This document shows, piece by piece, positions 25,785 to 36,319 of a stretch of DNA of 64,000 nt. The position numbers and the translations under genes were made by a program. The stretch is from Syntrophomonas sp. DTU018 (GTDB lineage: Bacteria; Bacillota; Syntrophomonadia; Syntrophomonadales; Syntrophomonadaceae). The first letter of the stretch is position 1; the number at the start of each line of letters is the position of its first letter. A model generated the notes under the pieces. It saw only the letters and a program-made list of their open reading frames with translations. It searched no databases and was not told the DNA's origin. Where the stretch lies: contig LFSR01000035.1 in the NCBI GenBank assembly GCA_001513155.1, forward strand, positions 26,072 through 90,071. The letters run 5' to 3'.

Positions 25785-27470
25785 TCAAACCTGCTGCCCG
25801 GCAACCATGGCTTTCAAACTCTTGCGGTCAGGTTTGCCCACAGGTGTACGGGGCAGATCACTTAAGAATTCAACCTCTTTAGGCACTTTGTAAGGGGCCA
25901 GTTTTTCCCGGCAGCGTGCTATCACTTCTTCTTCACTGAGCTTGGCTCCCGGTTTCAGAACTATAAATGTCTTGGCCACTTCACCGCGCTTGGCATGAGG
26001 TATGCCAACGGTGCAGGCATCCTGAACCTCAGGCATGGCGTAGCATACTTCATCAATCTCCCGGGGGTATACATTGAAACCGCTGCTGACTATGATGTCT
26101 TTCTTCCGGTCCACGATATAAAAGAATCCATCTTCGTCCATATAGCCGATGTCACCGGTATAAAACCATCCATCCCTCATTGCCTTGGCAGTTTCTTCCG
26201 GGTTATTCCAGTATTCGCGCATCAGCTGAGGCCCGCGGAAGATAATTTCTCCGGGCTGACCGGGAGGCATAATCTCCACCCCGTTAACACTGTCAACCAC
26301 CAGCACATCTGTATCCACCCAAGGTACTCCCACACTGCCGATCTTGCGAGTGTGATGGGCTGAATTTGAAGTTATCTGCTGGCAGCTTTCCGACATACCA
26401 TAACCTTCTACAATGCGGCATTTGCATTTTTCCTCAAACTGGCGAATAATTTCTTCCGGCAAAGCTGACCCGCCGCAGAATATACCGCCCCGGAAGCAGG
26501 AAAAATCCGTTTGCTGAAAACGGGGGTGGTTCATCAGCAGGATGAGCAAGGTGGGAACAGCCGGGAGAGTAGCCGGTTTGTACCTTTCAATAGCATCAAA
26601 TATGGCATCCGGGTCAGGCACCGGAACAGTAACCAAACTGCCGCCGCATACGAAATTGAATCCTACAGCAGCCATAAAACCAAAGATATGGCTTATAGGA
26701 ATAATGGACAATGCTCTTATATCCCCGGCTTTCATGGTAGTGTAATTGTTGGTTACCCACTGGCCTATGCGAACCGCTTTGGACATGACGTTGTGATTGG
26801 TTAGGACGCAGCCTTTGGGAACACCGGTTGTTCCGCCAGTGTATTGCAGGCGGACAATGTCATCGGGAGTCAGTTCCGTATCTGGCTCAGTGTTGTCAGC
26901 TGCTGCAATGATTTCATTAAAATCATAAATCGTATCACCTTTTTCCACTTCAACCGGCATAGTGGGTACCTGAAATACAATGATCCGTTTCACCGGGGAG
27001 TCCGGCTCTTTCATAACTTCGATGGCTTTTTCTGCGAACATAGCCATGACTATAATCGTTTCAGCACCGCTGTCCTTGACCTGGATTGATATTTCCCGGA
27101 CAGTGTAAAGGGGATTGGTGGGTACCTCAATGGCCCCGATTTTAAGGAGTGCTTGGATAGACAGTACATATTGGGGCAGGTTGGGGGATATTATGGCCAC
27201 CCGGTCACCCTTTTTTACTCCCAGACTGGTGAGAGCATTAGCCAGACGGCGGGCTATATCGTTGGCCAAACCATAGGTGATCACCGTTTCCCCCTGCATG
27301 ACATAAGGCTTACCCGGATACTCTTCCGCCCACTTGTTAAACCACCATTTCGGGGGTTCCGTGGGGTACCGGGGGGACAGTTCGATCTTGTCGTCATAGT
27401 TTGCCTGCCACAGAGGCCGCAGCCTGGCAACTTCTTCCTCAAAAGCTTTTAACCATGGTTTTTCAGACAT
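25785..27470 (-). CDS. AMP-forming acyl-CoA synthetase (fatty-acid CoA ligase)
   Basis: The 561-residue adenylate-forming enzyme has the P-loop-like LQYTGGTTGVPKGCVLTNHN, the GYGMSESCQQ motif, the GDIGYMDEDGFFYIVDRKKDII hinge and the C-terminal lysine in RTPVGKPDRKSL. It activates fatty acids with ATP and CoA. ATG 27470 has GGAGG 7 bases upstream. It is the first gene after the sigma-54 promoter at 27536-27550, so it should open the operon acs-crotonase-thiolase-dehydrogenase. Confidence 0.94.
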   Translation of the reverse strand: MSEKPWLKAFEEEVARLRPLWQANYDDKIELSPRYPTEPPKWWFNKWAEEYPGKPYVMQGETVITYGLANDIARRLANALTSLGVKKGDRVAIISPNLPQYVLSIQALLKIGAIEVPTNPLYTVREISIQVKDSGAETIIVMAMFAEKAIEVMKEPDSPVKRIIVFQVPTMPVEVEKGDTIYDFNEIIAAADNTEPDTELTPDDIVRLQYTGGTTGVPKGCVLTNHNVMSKAVRIGQWVTNNYTTMKAGDIRALSIIPISHIFGFMAAVGFNFVCGGSLVTVPVPDPDAIFDAIERYKPATLPAVPTLLILLMNHPRFQQTDFSCFRGGIFCGGSALPEEIIRQFEEKCKCRIVEGYGMSESCQQITSNSAHHTRKIGSVGVPWVDTDVLVVDSVNGVEIMPPGQPGEIIFRGPQLMREYWNNPEETAKAMRDGWFYTGDIGYMDEDGFFYIVDRKKDIIVSSGFNVYPREIDEVCYAMPEVQDACTVGIPHAKRGEVAKTFIVLKPGAKLSEEEVIARCREKLAPYKVPKEVEFLSDLPRTPVGKPDRKSLKAMVAGQQV

Positions 27471-27535
27471 AGACACCCTCCTCACCAAATAATCCCTTGT
27501 TAGCTCAAACAGTTCCTCCTGCTGGTTTTCTGAAC

Positions 27536-27550
27536 GCAACATTCATGCCA
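27536..27550 (-). promoter_or_regulatory. Sigma-54 promoter of the beta-oxidation operon
   Basis: On the minus strand TGGCATGAATGTTGC matches the sigma-54 pattern TGGCAYG-N4-TTGC, with the -24 GG at 27548-27549 and the -12 GC at 27536-27537. The ligase start codon is 66 bases downstream. Confidence 0.85.
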
Positions 27551-27630
27551 GGCTGCTCCAGGCCCGCAGATCAGGGCTGCGGCGGCTCCCGCCAGGATAA
27601 ACCCTTCTTCATGGCCCAGAATCTTATGGG

Positions 27631-27654
27631 TTTTGATACATAATTGTATCAAAA
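27631..27654. promoter_or_regulatory. Activator binding palindrome 1
   Basis: TTTTGATACA and TGTATCAAAA are perfect inverted repeats around TAAT. The centre is about 115 bases upstream of the predicted sigma-54 start, a usual place for enhancer sites. Confidence 0.75.
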
Positions 27655-27717
27655 CCAGGTTAGACAGGTGCCGCAAGCAGAAAAATCCTTTAGTCGTATT
27701 CAGATTATTTAGAAAAT

Positions 27718-27735
27718 TGATACACCTGTGTATCA
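27718..27735. promoter_or_regulatory. Activator binding palindrome 2
   Basis: TGATACA-CCTG-TGTATCA has the same 7-base half-sites and the same 4-base spacing as palindrome 1. It is also 115 bases before the activator's own start codon, so it may take part in self-control. Confidence 0.75.
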
Positions 27736-27849
27736 TTGAATAAAACCATATTTTCTTTGGATGTGGCTCCTTTTATCCATTTTTTGATTCACTTTAGTAT
27801 CATTACAATATAGCCAAGGTTGAACTGTATTTCTTTGGGGGTTTTAACC

Positions 27850-30060
27850 GTGAATTTGGAAAGAGAAAAGTGGCTGGCGGTGGCTGAATATCTGTCACAC
27901 CTGGGCAGGGATCTGAAAATTAAGTCCTCCTTGAAAGTAAAAGATTTCATGCGCCAGGACCCGGAACTGCTGACGGCAGAAGACAGCATAAAGTCGGCGG
28001 TAGAAATCATGGTCAGCAATAATATTGACGCAGTCCCTATTGTGGATGAAGCAGGCAATCTTCAGGGTTTGGTTACAAAAACCCTGGTTCTGCGGGAAGT
28101 ATTAAACGGCACTGATCTGGAGCAGCCCATCGGTAAAATTATGATCAGCCAGATACAATCCATTGGTCCGGAAGAAGATGTGGCAAAGCTGATTACTATC
28201 AATGTGGGCAATCTGCCTGTTTTAAGCAATCAAAAGGTCGACGGGATGGTAACCCTGTCAGATACCATCAGAGCTTATTTCAGTTCATTAATTGCCCTGC
28301 ACGCAGAACTAACCGCGGTAATCAATTCCACCCATAACGGCATCCTGACGGTAAATGAAGCCGGGGAAATAAGCCTGGTCAACAAAGCTGCTGAACTGCT
28401 CCTGGGCATTAAACAGGAAGAGGTGGCAGGCAAAAAGATCAGTCAGGTTTTACCTCAAAGCAAGCTGCCGGAGATATTGGCCAGCGGGAAAGAGCGCCTG
28501 GGACAAAAGGTGGTTTACAACGAGAAAGTATTTATCTCCAACCTGACCCCGGTAATGGGCGATAAACAGATTATCGGAGCAGTGGAAGTTTTTCAGGATA
28601 TTTCCGAACTGGAAATGATATCCGAAGAGCTCAACTATACCAAGCAAATGAAGGAAGAGCTTTTGGCTATCATCGATTCCTCCTTCGACGGTTTTCACAT
28701 AACTGACAGTGAGGGCAAAACCCTGCGCATCAACAAAGCCTTTGAGCGGATCACAGCCATACCTTTCAAGGATTTAATAGGCAAAACCATAGCGGAATTA
28801 ACAGAGGAGGGGGTATACTCTCAGGATCTCCTAAAACTGGTGCAAAAGAAACGTGAACCGGTAACCATCTCCCAGGAATCAAAACCGGGAAATACGGTTA
28901 TGGTCACAGCCAACCCGGTGGTTGATGAACAGGGCAATTTGTTCAGAGTGGTTATCAATGTGCGGGATATATCGGAGCTTAATGAGTTAAGACAACAGCT
29001 GGAACAAGCCCGGACCCTAAGCCATCACTACCAGGGAGAGCTGAAGCGCTATAACCTGGCGGATCAATTTGTCGTTCGCTCCAAAGAAACCAGAGATCTG
29101 GTGGATCTCTGCGTGCGGCTGGGACAGGTTGATGCCACGGTGCTGATCAAAGGTGAATCCGGGGTGGGCAAAGAATTCGCTGCCCAGATAATCCACTCCA
29201 ACAGCAAGCGCTGGGACAAACCTATGATAAAAGTAAACTGTGCCGCTATTCCGGAAAACCTGTTTGAATCAGAACTTTTCGGCTATGAACCGGGGGCTTT
29301 CACCGGTGCCAGCAAAGAAGGCAAACCGGGATTGTTTGAGGTAGCCCACGGCGGTACCCTGTTTCTGGATGAAATTGGGGAAATGCCTTTAAATACTCAA
29401 GCCAAACTGCTCCGGGCCATACAGGATAAAGAGATTACCCGGGTAGGGGGTACCAAACCCATCAAGGTAGATGTCCGCATTATTGCGGCTACCAACCGCA
29501 ACCTGCAGGAAATGGTGCAGAACAAGGAGTTTCGCCGGGATCTTTTCTTCCGGCTGAATGTCATTCCGGTAACCGTCCCTCCTTTAAGGGAACGCAAGTC
29601 GGAAATCCCCTTTCTGGTAGATCATTTTGTTAAAAAGTTCAACGCCAAGTATAATTTTAAGAAACGCATTGATGAACGCCAGATAAAAGCTTTGATGAAC
29701 TATGACTGGCCAGGTAATGTTCGGGAACTGGAAAACTTGATTGAGAGAGTACTGGTCACCTCTCCCGGAAATATAATCCGCCATATCGATCTTATCGATC
29801 ATTATGAGGCTGAGCAAAGGGATTATAAAGCGATTAATTATGAAAAGTATATCGGCTGCAAGCTGCAGGATGCAGTAGAACAACTGGAAAAATTCCTGAT
29901 TCAGAATTCCTTGGAAACCCTGGGTACCACCCGCAGAGCAGCCCAGGAATTGGGGGTAAGTCAACCTACCATAGTACGCAAAGCTGCCAAATACAATATC
30001 CCGCTGAAGAACAAAAAAGAAGGGAATCATCTTGGGGGCGGTACAACTGGAGGATTTTAA
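27850..30060 (+). CDS. Sigma-54-dependent activator with CBS and PAS sensor domains
   Basis: The 736-residue protein has two CBS domains (about residues 30-150), two PAS domains (about 155-265 and 275-390) and a sigma-54 AAA+ domain. That domain has Walker A GESGVGKE near 435, the GAFTGA loop near 482 and [10 protein letters not shown] for Walker B. A Fis-type helix-turn-helix ([20 protein letters not shown]) lies near 690. I choose GTG 27850, 8 bases after TGGGGG. The CBS pair suggests sensing of adenine nucleotides or a CoA-type ligand; this is an inference. It is divergent from the ligase operon and is the best candidate to activate it. A SEC-C gene follows after 25 bases. Confidence 0.92.
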
Positions 30061-30085
30061 TTTGCACAGAACTGGGAGGTATAAC

Positions 30086-31333
30086 ATGAGCTGGAAAGTT
30101 GGGCGCAATGATCCCTGCCCCTGCGGCAGCGGCAAAAAATATAAGAAATGCTGCGGTTTACTGGGTGATATCCGCAACGCTTCTTTGGATCCCTTTGCCA
30201 GGTACAATGAACTCCTAACCGAAATAAAATTTAAATTAGACCGCTATTTTGCCGGTACCATAAAAAGGGTGCGTCGCGAAAACCTGCAATATTTTCTGCA
30301 TTATACCGTTAACCGCAGCCTGCCTCCGGAACATGAATCACTATACTCTGACTGGCTTTGGTTTGATCGCCCTTTACCGGATCGTCCTTCCTATGCCGAA
30401 CTCTACCTGCAGGAAAATGCTGAGTTTATGGAAGTTCCCCTGCGGGAGTGCCTGCAAGCCTTAGTTGATTCGTCCCTTTCTATATATCACGTAATGGAAG
30501 CCCAGGATATGATTCTAAAGGTTTGCGACCTGTTCACCGGTGAGGAACGGGAAGTGTTATTAAAAGAACCCTGGCAGGGGTCTTTGGATCGACCGGTGCT
30601 TATTCTGGGACGATTGGTCAAGATAGACCAGGGGCAGCTGTTTTCAGGAATGGTCTTGTTGAGTGAAGACCCCGATGGTCAAAAGGCGGAATTCCTCAGA
30701 GCTCATTATGATTATTGCCAGCAGTTAGGGCTTTACCCGGCAGGACTGCCTGCCGAAGTGAACTACGGTCTGTTCGACCATGCTCATAAGAAAAAACTGT
30801 TCAGCCTGCGGGATATGCGCAGCGCCGCGGTGAACGCCGATACTGCTCAAAACCTGCACCGCCAGTTAGCTGAGCTGGAGCAGTTTACCTTAGCTCATTG
30901 TACCGAACAGGTGGCCTGGTTCATGCCATGCCGGGAACACTATGGATATGTACGAGTAGCAGTTGGCCCCGATTTCGTCGCCGCTGCTGCTGACGTAATA
31001 GATGACGTAATATACCTGCAGCAACAGCTAACTGCCCTATTTCCCCATCTGAAAATGGATCTGGTGCATAGCTCCCTGCGCCGTTCCCACCCGCCAGCCG
31101 ATAAAGCCTCCATCTGGCTGACCATAATGAAAGACCAGCATACAGAAATTTGGCTGGATACACCCCACGAGGAATTAGAAGGACAAACTCCCCGCCAGTT
31201 GCTGGATGACATTGAAGGCCGGAAGCGTCTCCTGGATATGCTCCGTGAATTTTCGGCATCGGTTCAATCTGAAGACCAGCTGGAATTCATCAATTTCATG
31301 AAAGCCCGGGTGGAGGGGTCTGGAAAGCCGTAA
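30086..31333 (+). CDS. SEC-C metal-binding protein of unknown function
   Basis: The 415-residue protein begins with a complete SEC-C zinc motif ([17 protein letters not shown]). A long helical part (about 40-330) and the C-terminal motif [31 protein letters not shown] follow; the latter resembles the MbcA/ParS/Xre tail (HxxLxGxTPxxxL). The same arrangement recurs in the 967-residue protein at 40566. GGGAGG lies 6 bases before ATG 30086. It is probably co-transcribed with the sigma-54 activator. Its end overlaps the converging engB gene by 38 bases. I do not know its function. Confidence 0.8.
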
Positions 31334-31907
31334 TTTCATCCAGGGACTGAAGAAGCTCATTTATGCCTTCACCACTGACGGAAGATACACCTAGAGGGAT
31401 CTGCTCTACAGGAAGCTGCAGTTCTTTGCGGATCATAGCCAAATTCCTCTGCCGTGCTGACCGGGACAGCTTGTCGGCTTTGGTAGCCACTACCATGTAG
31501 GGTATCTGGTGATGCTCCAGCCAATCTTTCATAAGCCGGTCATCTTGGGAAGGAGGATGGCGAATATCCACCAGCAGGATGACACCCCGCAGGGTTTTCC
31601 GGCTGGTCAGGTAACCTTCTATCATTTTAGCCCAGCGAGCTTTCTCGCTGCGGGAGACTTTAGCGAAACCATAGCCGGGCAAATCCACCAGATACCAGGA
31701 ATTATTAAAGCAGTAGTAATTGATAGAGCGGGTTTTGCCAGGAGTGGAACTGGTCTTGGCCAGATTTTTCCGGTTGGCCAGGCGGTTGATCAAAGAGGAT
31801 TTGCCCACATTGGAACGTCCCACAATAGCAACTTCCGGCAGCCCGGCAGCCGGAAGCTGGTTCACATCCACATATACCCCTACAAAATCAACTTGTTTGA
31901 CTTTCAT
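31296..31907 (-). CDS. engB: EngB/YsxC ribosome-biogenesis GTPase
   Basis: The 203-residue GTPase has G1 [15 protein letters not shown]2 [15 protein letters not shown]3 [13 protein letters not shown]4 TKADKL and the G5-like SSVSGEGI. It helps assemble the 50S subunit. I choose ATG 31907 ([10 protein letters not shown]) because family members start there and GAAGG lies upstream; the open frame reaches 31982. It lies downstream of lon, as in Bacillus (lonA-ysxC), and overlaps the SEC-C gene tail to tail. Confidence 0.94.
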
Positions 31908-31974
31908 ACCTTCACCCATTGTTCTTCGCTGCATAAAGCAATTCCTAAATCTGAGAGTCCTTTGCCGCAGCCAC

Positions 31975-32005
31975 GAAAACACTCCTGCATAGCTTAGGCA
32001 GGAGT
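31975..32005 (-). terminator. Weak terminator-like hairpin after lon
   Basis: On the minus strand ACTCCTGC pairs with GCAGGAGT around a 9-base loop, followed by GTTTTCG. The T-run is short, so read-through into engB is likely. Confidence 0.4.
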
Positions 32006-32110
32006 ATTAGACGGTCGAGTGACCTACGGCGAGCCGTTGCAACCCACGGCGAAACTGCGGGCGGCGAAGGGAAGCGAGAAACAGGAGGTTTCGAGCAGAT
32101 GGAATTGCTC
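32006..32110. other. GC-rich spacer between lon and engB, possible dispersed element
   Basis: This 105-base gap is much richer in GC and purines than its surroundings on the plus strand (runs such as GCGGGCGGCGAAGGGAAGCG). It contains no sensible gene. The composition and its plus-strand translation resemble a short sequence I believe is scattered in Peptococcaceae-type genomes, but this is memory and not proof. Confidence 0.3.
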
Positions 32111-34435
32111 TTACTCATTGATAAGGGTTTCCTTCAGCACCTCATCCATATGTGCAACCGGGATAAACCTCATTTTACGCCGCACATTGGCCGGTATATC
32201 CACCAGATCCTTTTCGTTTTCCACCGGCAGGATTACGGTGTCGATACCAGCCCGGTGAGCGGCCAGAACCTTTTCTTTCAAACCGCCAATGGGCAATACG
32301 CGACCCCGCAGGGTTATCTCGCCGGTCATGGCTACGTCTTTCCGGACCAGTTTGCCCGACATAGCCGAAGCCAGGGCGGTAGCTATCGTTATCCCGGCGG
32401 ATGGGCCATCCTTGGGGATTGCCCCTTCCGGCACGTGCAAGTGGATATCATAATTCTCCCGGATATCATCAGGAATACCCAGTTCATCAGCCCGGGAACG
32501 CACATAGGTCAGGGCAGCCTGGGCTGATTCTTTCATAACGTCGCCCAGCTTACCGGTTAAAGTTAAATTACCTTTGCCTTTCAACAGGGCTACCTCTATG
32601 GAGAGTATATCTCCTCCCGCTTCAGTCCAGGCCAAGCCGGTAGCCACACCCACCTGGTGTTCTTTTTCCGCCACCCCAAAACGATACCGGGGTTTGCCCA
32701 AAAACTTGCTCAGGTTACCCGCAGTAACACTCACCATAGTATGGGGATCTTCCACTACCTGGCGGGCAACCTTGCGGCACACGGAGGCAATCTCTCTTTC
32801 CAGATTTCTTACCCCCGCTTCCCGGGTATACTCCCGGATAATCTTGCGAATAGCCCCCTCGGAAAAGGTTATATGATGTTCCTTTAACCCGTGCTCTTTG
32901 ATCTGCTTGGGTATAAGGTGATCCATGGCTATGTGTACCTTGTCTTCCTCAGTGTAGCCACTGATTTCAATAACTTCCATACGATCCAGAAGCGGTTTGG
33001 GAATGGTATGGGTAGAATTGGCCGTGGTTATAAACATTACCTTGGAAAGATCGAAAGCCGTTTCCAGGTAATGATCGCTGAAATTGGAATTTTGCTCGGG
33101 ATCCAGAACTTCCAACAACGCGGCGGCAGGATCCCCCCGGAAATCCATGGTCATTTTATCTATTTCGTCCAATAAAAATACGGGATTTCGCGAACCGGCC
33201 TGCTTCATACCCTGCAGCACCCGGCCCGGCATGGAACCTACATAAGTGCGCCGGTGACCTCTTATTTCCGCCTCATCGCGAATTCCTCCCAGAGACATGC
33301 GCACAAATTTCCGGTTCAGTGAGCGGGCCACTGACTTGCCCAGGGAAGTCTTGCCCACTCCGGGAGGTCCAACCAGGCACAAAATGGGCCCTTTCATCTT
33401 TTTGGCCAGTTTGCGGATAGCCAGGTACTCCAGAATGCGTTCCTTGGGTTTTTCCAGTCCATAATGATCCTCATCCAGAATCTGCTGGGCCTTCTTTAAA
33501 TCCAGACGGTCTTTGGTTTCTACCGACCAGGGCAAAGACAAAAGCCAATCCAGGTAGTTGCGGACTACTACCGCTTCTGCCACCATGGGCGGCATTTTTT
33601 CCAAACGTTCTAATTCCTTATAGGCTTTCTCATAGGCTTCTTTGGGCAATTTGGCGTTATTAATACGTTCTCTTAATTCCTCAACTTCAGCTGCCCGTTC
33701 GTCTTTGTCGCCTAATTCCTTCTGAATGGCTTTCATCTGCTCACGCAGGTAATATTCCTTCTGGGTTTTCTCCATCTGCTTGCGGACCCGGATGTTGATC
33801 TTGCGTTCCAATTCAAGAACTTCCATTTCCTTGGCCAGCATCTCACATAATATCTCCAGACGCTGGGGTATGCTCCGGGCTTCCAAAATTCTCTGCTTAT
33901 CCGGGATGCGCAGGGATAGATGGGAAGCGATAACATCCGCCAGACGGCCAGGTTCCTCAATGGCTACTACTGCGACTACCGTTTCCGGAGGTATCTTCTT
34001 GCTCAAGCGGACGTACTGTTCGAACTCGGAAATAAGAGCTCGCATGAGAGCATCCAATTCCGGAGTTTTCTCCACATCGTCTTCTTTAAATTCCTCAACC
34101 TGGACCCGTATATAGGGATCGGTAAATACAACCCCTTTTACCTCGGCCCGGTGCAAACCTTCTACCAGCACCCGCATAGTGCCTCCGGGCATCTTTAAAA
34201 CCTGGCGGATTTCCGCTATGGTACCAGCGGCATATATGTCATCAATTTCCGGTTCATCAGTCTGAGCTTCTTTCTGAGTAGCCAGAAATATTTCCTTGTT
34301 ATTCATCATCGCCTCTTCGATGGCATTAACGGATTTTTTCCTGCCTACATCCAAATGAATAACCATATATGGGAAAACAAGCACCCCACGAAGAGGCAGC
34401 ATGGGAATCTCGCGGTAGGTGGTCTGATTTTCCAT
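32111..34435 (-). CDS. lon: Lon ATP-dependent protease (LonA)
   Basis: The 774-residue protease has the N-terminal substrate domain ([25 protein letters not shown]), the AAA+ domain with Walker [16 protein letters not shown] near residue 355 and the C-terminal Ser-Lys protease domain ([23 protein letters not shown], then [15 protein letters not shown]). It degrades misfolded and regulatory proteins. GGAGG precedes ATG 34435. It sits 31 bases after lonB, and the order lonB-lonA-engB is conserved in Bacillus. Confidence 0.97.
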   Translation of the reverse strand: MENQTTYREIPMLPLRGVLVFPYMVIHLDVGRKKSVNAIEEAMMNNKEIFLATQKEAQTDEPEIDDIYAAGTIAEIRQVLKMPGGTMRVLVEGLHRAEVKGVVFTDPYIRVQVEEFKEDDVEKTPELDALMRALISEFEQYVRLSKKIPPETVVAVVAIEEPGRLADVIASHLSLRIPDKQRILEARSIPQRLEILCEMLAKEMEVLELERKINIRVRKQMEKTQKEYYLREQMKAIQKELGDKDERAAEVEELRERINNAKLPKEAYEKAYKELERLEKMPPMVAEAVVVRNYLDWLLSLPWSVETKDRLDLKKAQQILDEDHYGLEKPKERILEYLAIRKLAKKMKGPILCLVGPPGVGKTSLGKSVARSLNRKFVRMSLGGIRDEAEIRGHRRTYVGSMPGRVLQGMKQAGSRNPVFLLDEIDKMTMDFRGDPAAALLEVLDPEQNSNFSDHYLETAFDLSKVMFITTANSTHTIPKPLLDRMEVIEISGYTEEDKVHIAMDHLIPKQIKEHGLKEHHITFSEGAIRKIIREYTREAGVRNLEREIASVCRKVARQVVEDPHTMVSVTAGNLSKFLGKPRYRFGVAEKEHQVGVATGLAWTEAGGDILSIEVALLKGKGNLTLTGKLGDVMKESAQAALTYVRSRADELGIPDDIRENYDIHLHVPEGAIPKDGPSAGITIATALASAMSGKLVRKDVAMTGEITLRGRVLPIGGLKEKVLAAHRAGIDTVILPVENEKDLVDIPANVRRKMRFIPVAHMDEVLKETLINE

Positions 34436-34466
34436 TTTTCAAACACCTCCAAGCACATTCATTCTA

Positions 34467-36185
34467 CTATATGTCGTTATCGGGCGCAATAAGGCCTCCC
34501 ATGTGCTTTGGTCCGTGCCAACGGCATTTGGCCTGCAGGGCAGTTTTCTTTTTTACCTCACCTACCAAAGCCCGGCTTAACACTTCATCCAGATTTCTTA
34601 CAGGAATTATTTCCATATCATCAATGCTCTCCAGGGTGGCCATCCAATTATCAGCGGGAATAATAACCCGCTTGATGCCAGCTCTCCGGGCAGCATCAAT
34701 TTTGCTCAATATCCCTCCCACCGGGCGAACCAATCCCTGTACTGACAGTTCCCCGGTCATGGCCAATAGATTATCCACCGGCTGATCGGTAATAGACGAA
34801 TAGACGGCAGTTGCCATACTGATCCCTGCCGATGGTCCATCTACCGGGATCCCGCCGGGAAAGTTCAAATGAATGTCATAGTTGCGGGTATTTATTCCAT
34901 AACGGGAGCGCAGTACTGTCAGTACGTTTTCTACTGCCCCTTTGGCCATGCTCTTACGGGTATAGCTATGACCAGCTCCACCTACCTGTTCCTCCTCGAT
35001 GACTCCAGTCACGGTCCAGGTTCCCTTCCCCGCGGCTGCGGGAATACTGGTTGCTTCCACTTCAATAATAGTCCCAGCCGTTGCTCCGTAAACCGCTAAC
35101 CCATTTACCACTCCCACTGTAGGCCGTTCCTTGGGTTTTATATCCGGACGGGGAGAAAAACGCCCGTTGTTTAGGACTTTTTCCACTATAGGTTTGGTAA
35201 TCCGTAATTTCAGTTCCATTTGGGCTATCCCGGCAGCAAGCTGCACCATATTCACCGCCTCCCGGCCGTTGGAAGCAAATCTGGTTATCTCCGTCAGGGC
35301 ATCATCGTCTATTTCGAAATTCAGCCTCTCCAAAGCATTAAGCACTATGCGCTGGATATGTTCTTTCTCCAATGGCTTGAAGAATATCTCCAGGCAGCGG
35401 GACCTCAGCGCCGGAGGCAGTTCCTCCGGGTTACGGGTAGTGGCCCCCACCAGGCGAAAATCGGCGGGGAGTCCGTTGCGGAAAATATCATGAATATGTG
35501 CCGGTATATTGGGATCATTTTCGTTGTAATAAGCACTTTCCAGAAGCACTTTGCGGTCTTCCAAAACCTTTAACAATTTATTCATCTGCATGGGATGCAG
35601 TTCGCCAATCTCATCAATAAACAAAATACCGCCATGAGCTTTGGTACACGCTCCCGGTTTGGGCTGGGGAATGCCTGCTGAGCCCATAGCTCCAGCACCC
35701 TGGTAAATAGGATCGTGCACTGATCCGATCAGAGGATCGGCGATATTGCGCTCATCAAAGCGCATAATGGTAGCATCAACTTCTACGAATTTGGAATCAG
35801 CGTTGAAGGGTGACCAGGGATTGGCCTTGGCTTCTTCCAGCACCAGACGAGCGGCAGCCGTTTTCCCTACTCCCGGAGGTCCATAAATGATGACATGCTG
35901 GGGATTGGCACCGCAGAGGGCCGAGCGCAGCATGTCTATTCCTTCCTCCTGGCCGATCACATCCGCCAGACTTTTAGGCCGGGTCAGGCTGGATAAAGGC
36001 TCACTGAGTTTTATGCTGCGCATCTGTTTAAGCTTAATAGTTTCCTTTTCCGACTCCCTGAACATTACAGTCTTTCTGCTCTGTTGGCCTTTGAGCAAAT
36101 TCCAGAAGTATAACCCGATGATTACCGCAAAGATGAACTGGACAATATACAGGATGCCGCCATATTGCAGGAAGAAATCATTCAT
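34467..36185 (-). CDS. lonB: LonB, membrane-anchored Lon-type protease
   Basis: The 572-residue protein starts with a membrane segment (residues 10-28) and lacks the long LonA N-terminal domain. It has a Walker [19 protein letters not shown] and ILFIDEIGELHPMQMNKLLKVLED, and the Lon protease end with the catalytic serine in GGIPVDGPSAGISMATAVYS and lysine in GGILSKIDAARRAGI. In Bacillus LonB is forespore-specific and under sigma-F. That fits a spore-former, but I could not recognise a sigma-F promoter upstream. Confidence 0.93.
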   Translation of the reverse strand: MNDFFLQYGGILYIVQFIFAVIIGLYFWNLLKGQQSRKTVMFRESEKETIKLKQMRSIKLSEPLSSLTRPKSLADVIGQEEGIDMLRSALCGANPQHVIIYGPPGVGKTAAARLVLEEAKANPWSPFNADSKFVEVDATIMRFDERNIADPLIGSVHDPIYQGAGAMGSAGIPQPKPGACTKAHGGILFIDEIGELHPMQMNKLLKVLEDRKVLLESAYYNENDPNIPAHIHDIFRNGLPADFRLVGATTRNPEELPPALRSRCLEIFFKPLEKEHIQRIVLNALERLNFEIDDDALTEITRFASNGREAVNMVQLAAGIAQMELKLRITKPIVEKVLNNGRFSPRPDIKPKERPTVGVVNGLAVYGATAGTIIEVEATSIPAAAGKGTWTVTGVIEEEQVGGAGHSYTRKSMAKGAVENVLTVLRSRYGINTRNYDIHLNFPGGIPVDGPSAGISMATAVYSSITDQPVDNLLAMTGELSVQGLVRPVGGILSKIDAARRAGIKRVIIPADNWMATLESIDDMEIIPVRNLDEVLSRALVGEVKKKTALQAKCRWHGPKHMGGLIAPDNDI

Positions 36186-36261
36186 AACCGCAACTGTTCC
36201 TTTCTATCGTACTGCACCTATTATTCCCGCGGCATCTGCAGAGAATGAAAGTTTGCCAGCA

Positions 36262-36291
36262 GTAAAAAAAGGTAGCTTTCGCTACCTTTTT
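36262..36291 (-). terminator. Intrinsic terminator after clpX
   Basis: AAAAAGGTAGC and GCTACCTTTTT form an 11-bp stem around a 4-base loop. On the minus strand it continues into TTT, so it should end the clpX transcript before lonB. Confidence 0.75.
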
Positions 36292-36319
36292 CCTGTTCAG
36301 TATAGATTTATTAAGTTGC

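Larger units (their letters stand above)
27471..27849. other. Regulatory region between the ligase operon and the divergent activator
   Basis: This 379-base stretch has no credible gene. It holds a sigma-54 promoter facing the ligase operon (27536-27550) and two palindromes with the half-site TGATACA (27631-27654 and 27718-27735). The layout is that of a promoter with upstream activator sites. Confidence 0.8.

Noticed and set aside
27500-27736. A 78-codon minus-strand reading frame before the ligase gene
   Set aside because: It covers the sigma-54 promoter and both palindromes and has no ribosome site or family pattern.
30921-31259. A 112-codon minus-strand reading frame
   Set aside because: It is antisense to the SEC-C gene, whose frame has a ribosome site and a complete zinc motif.
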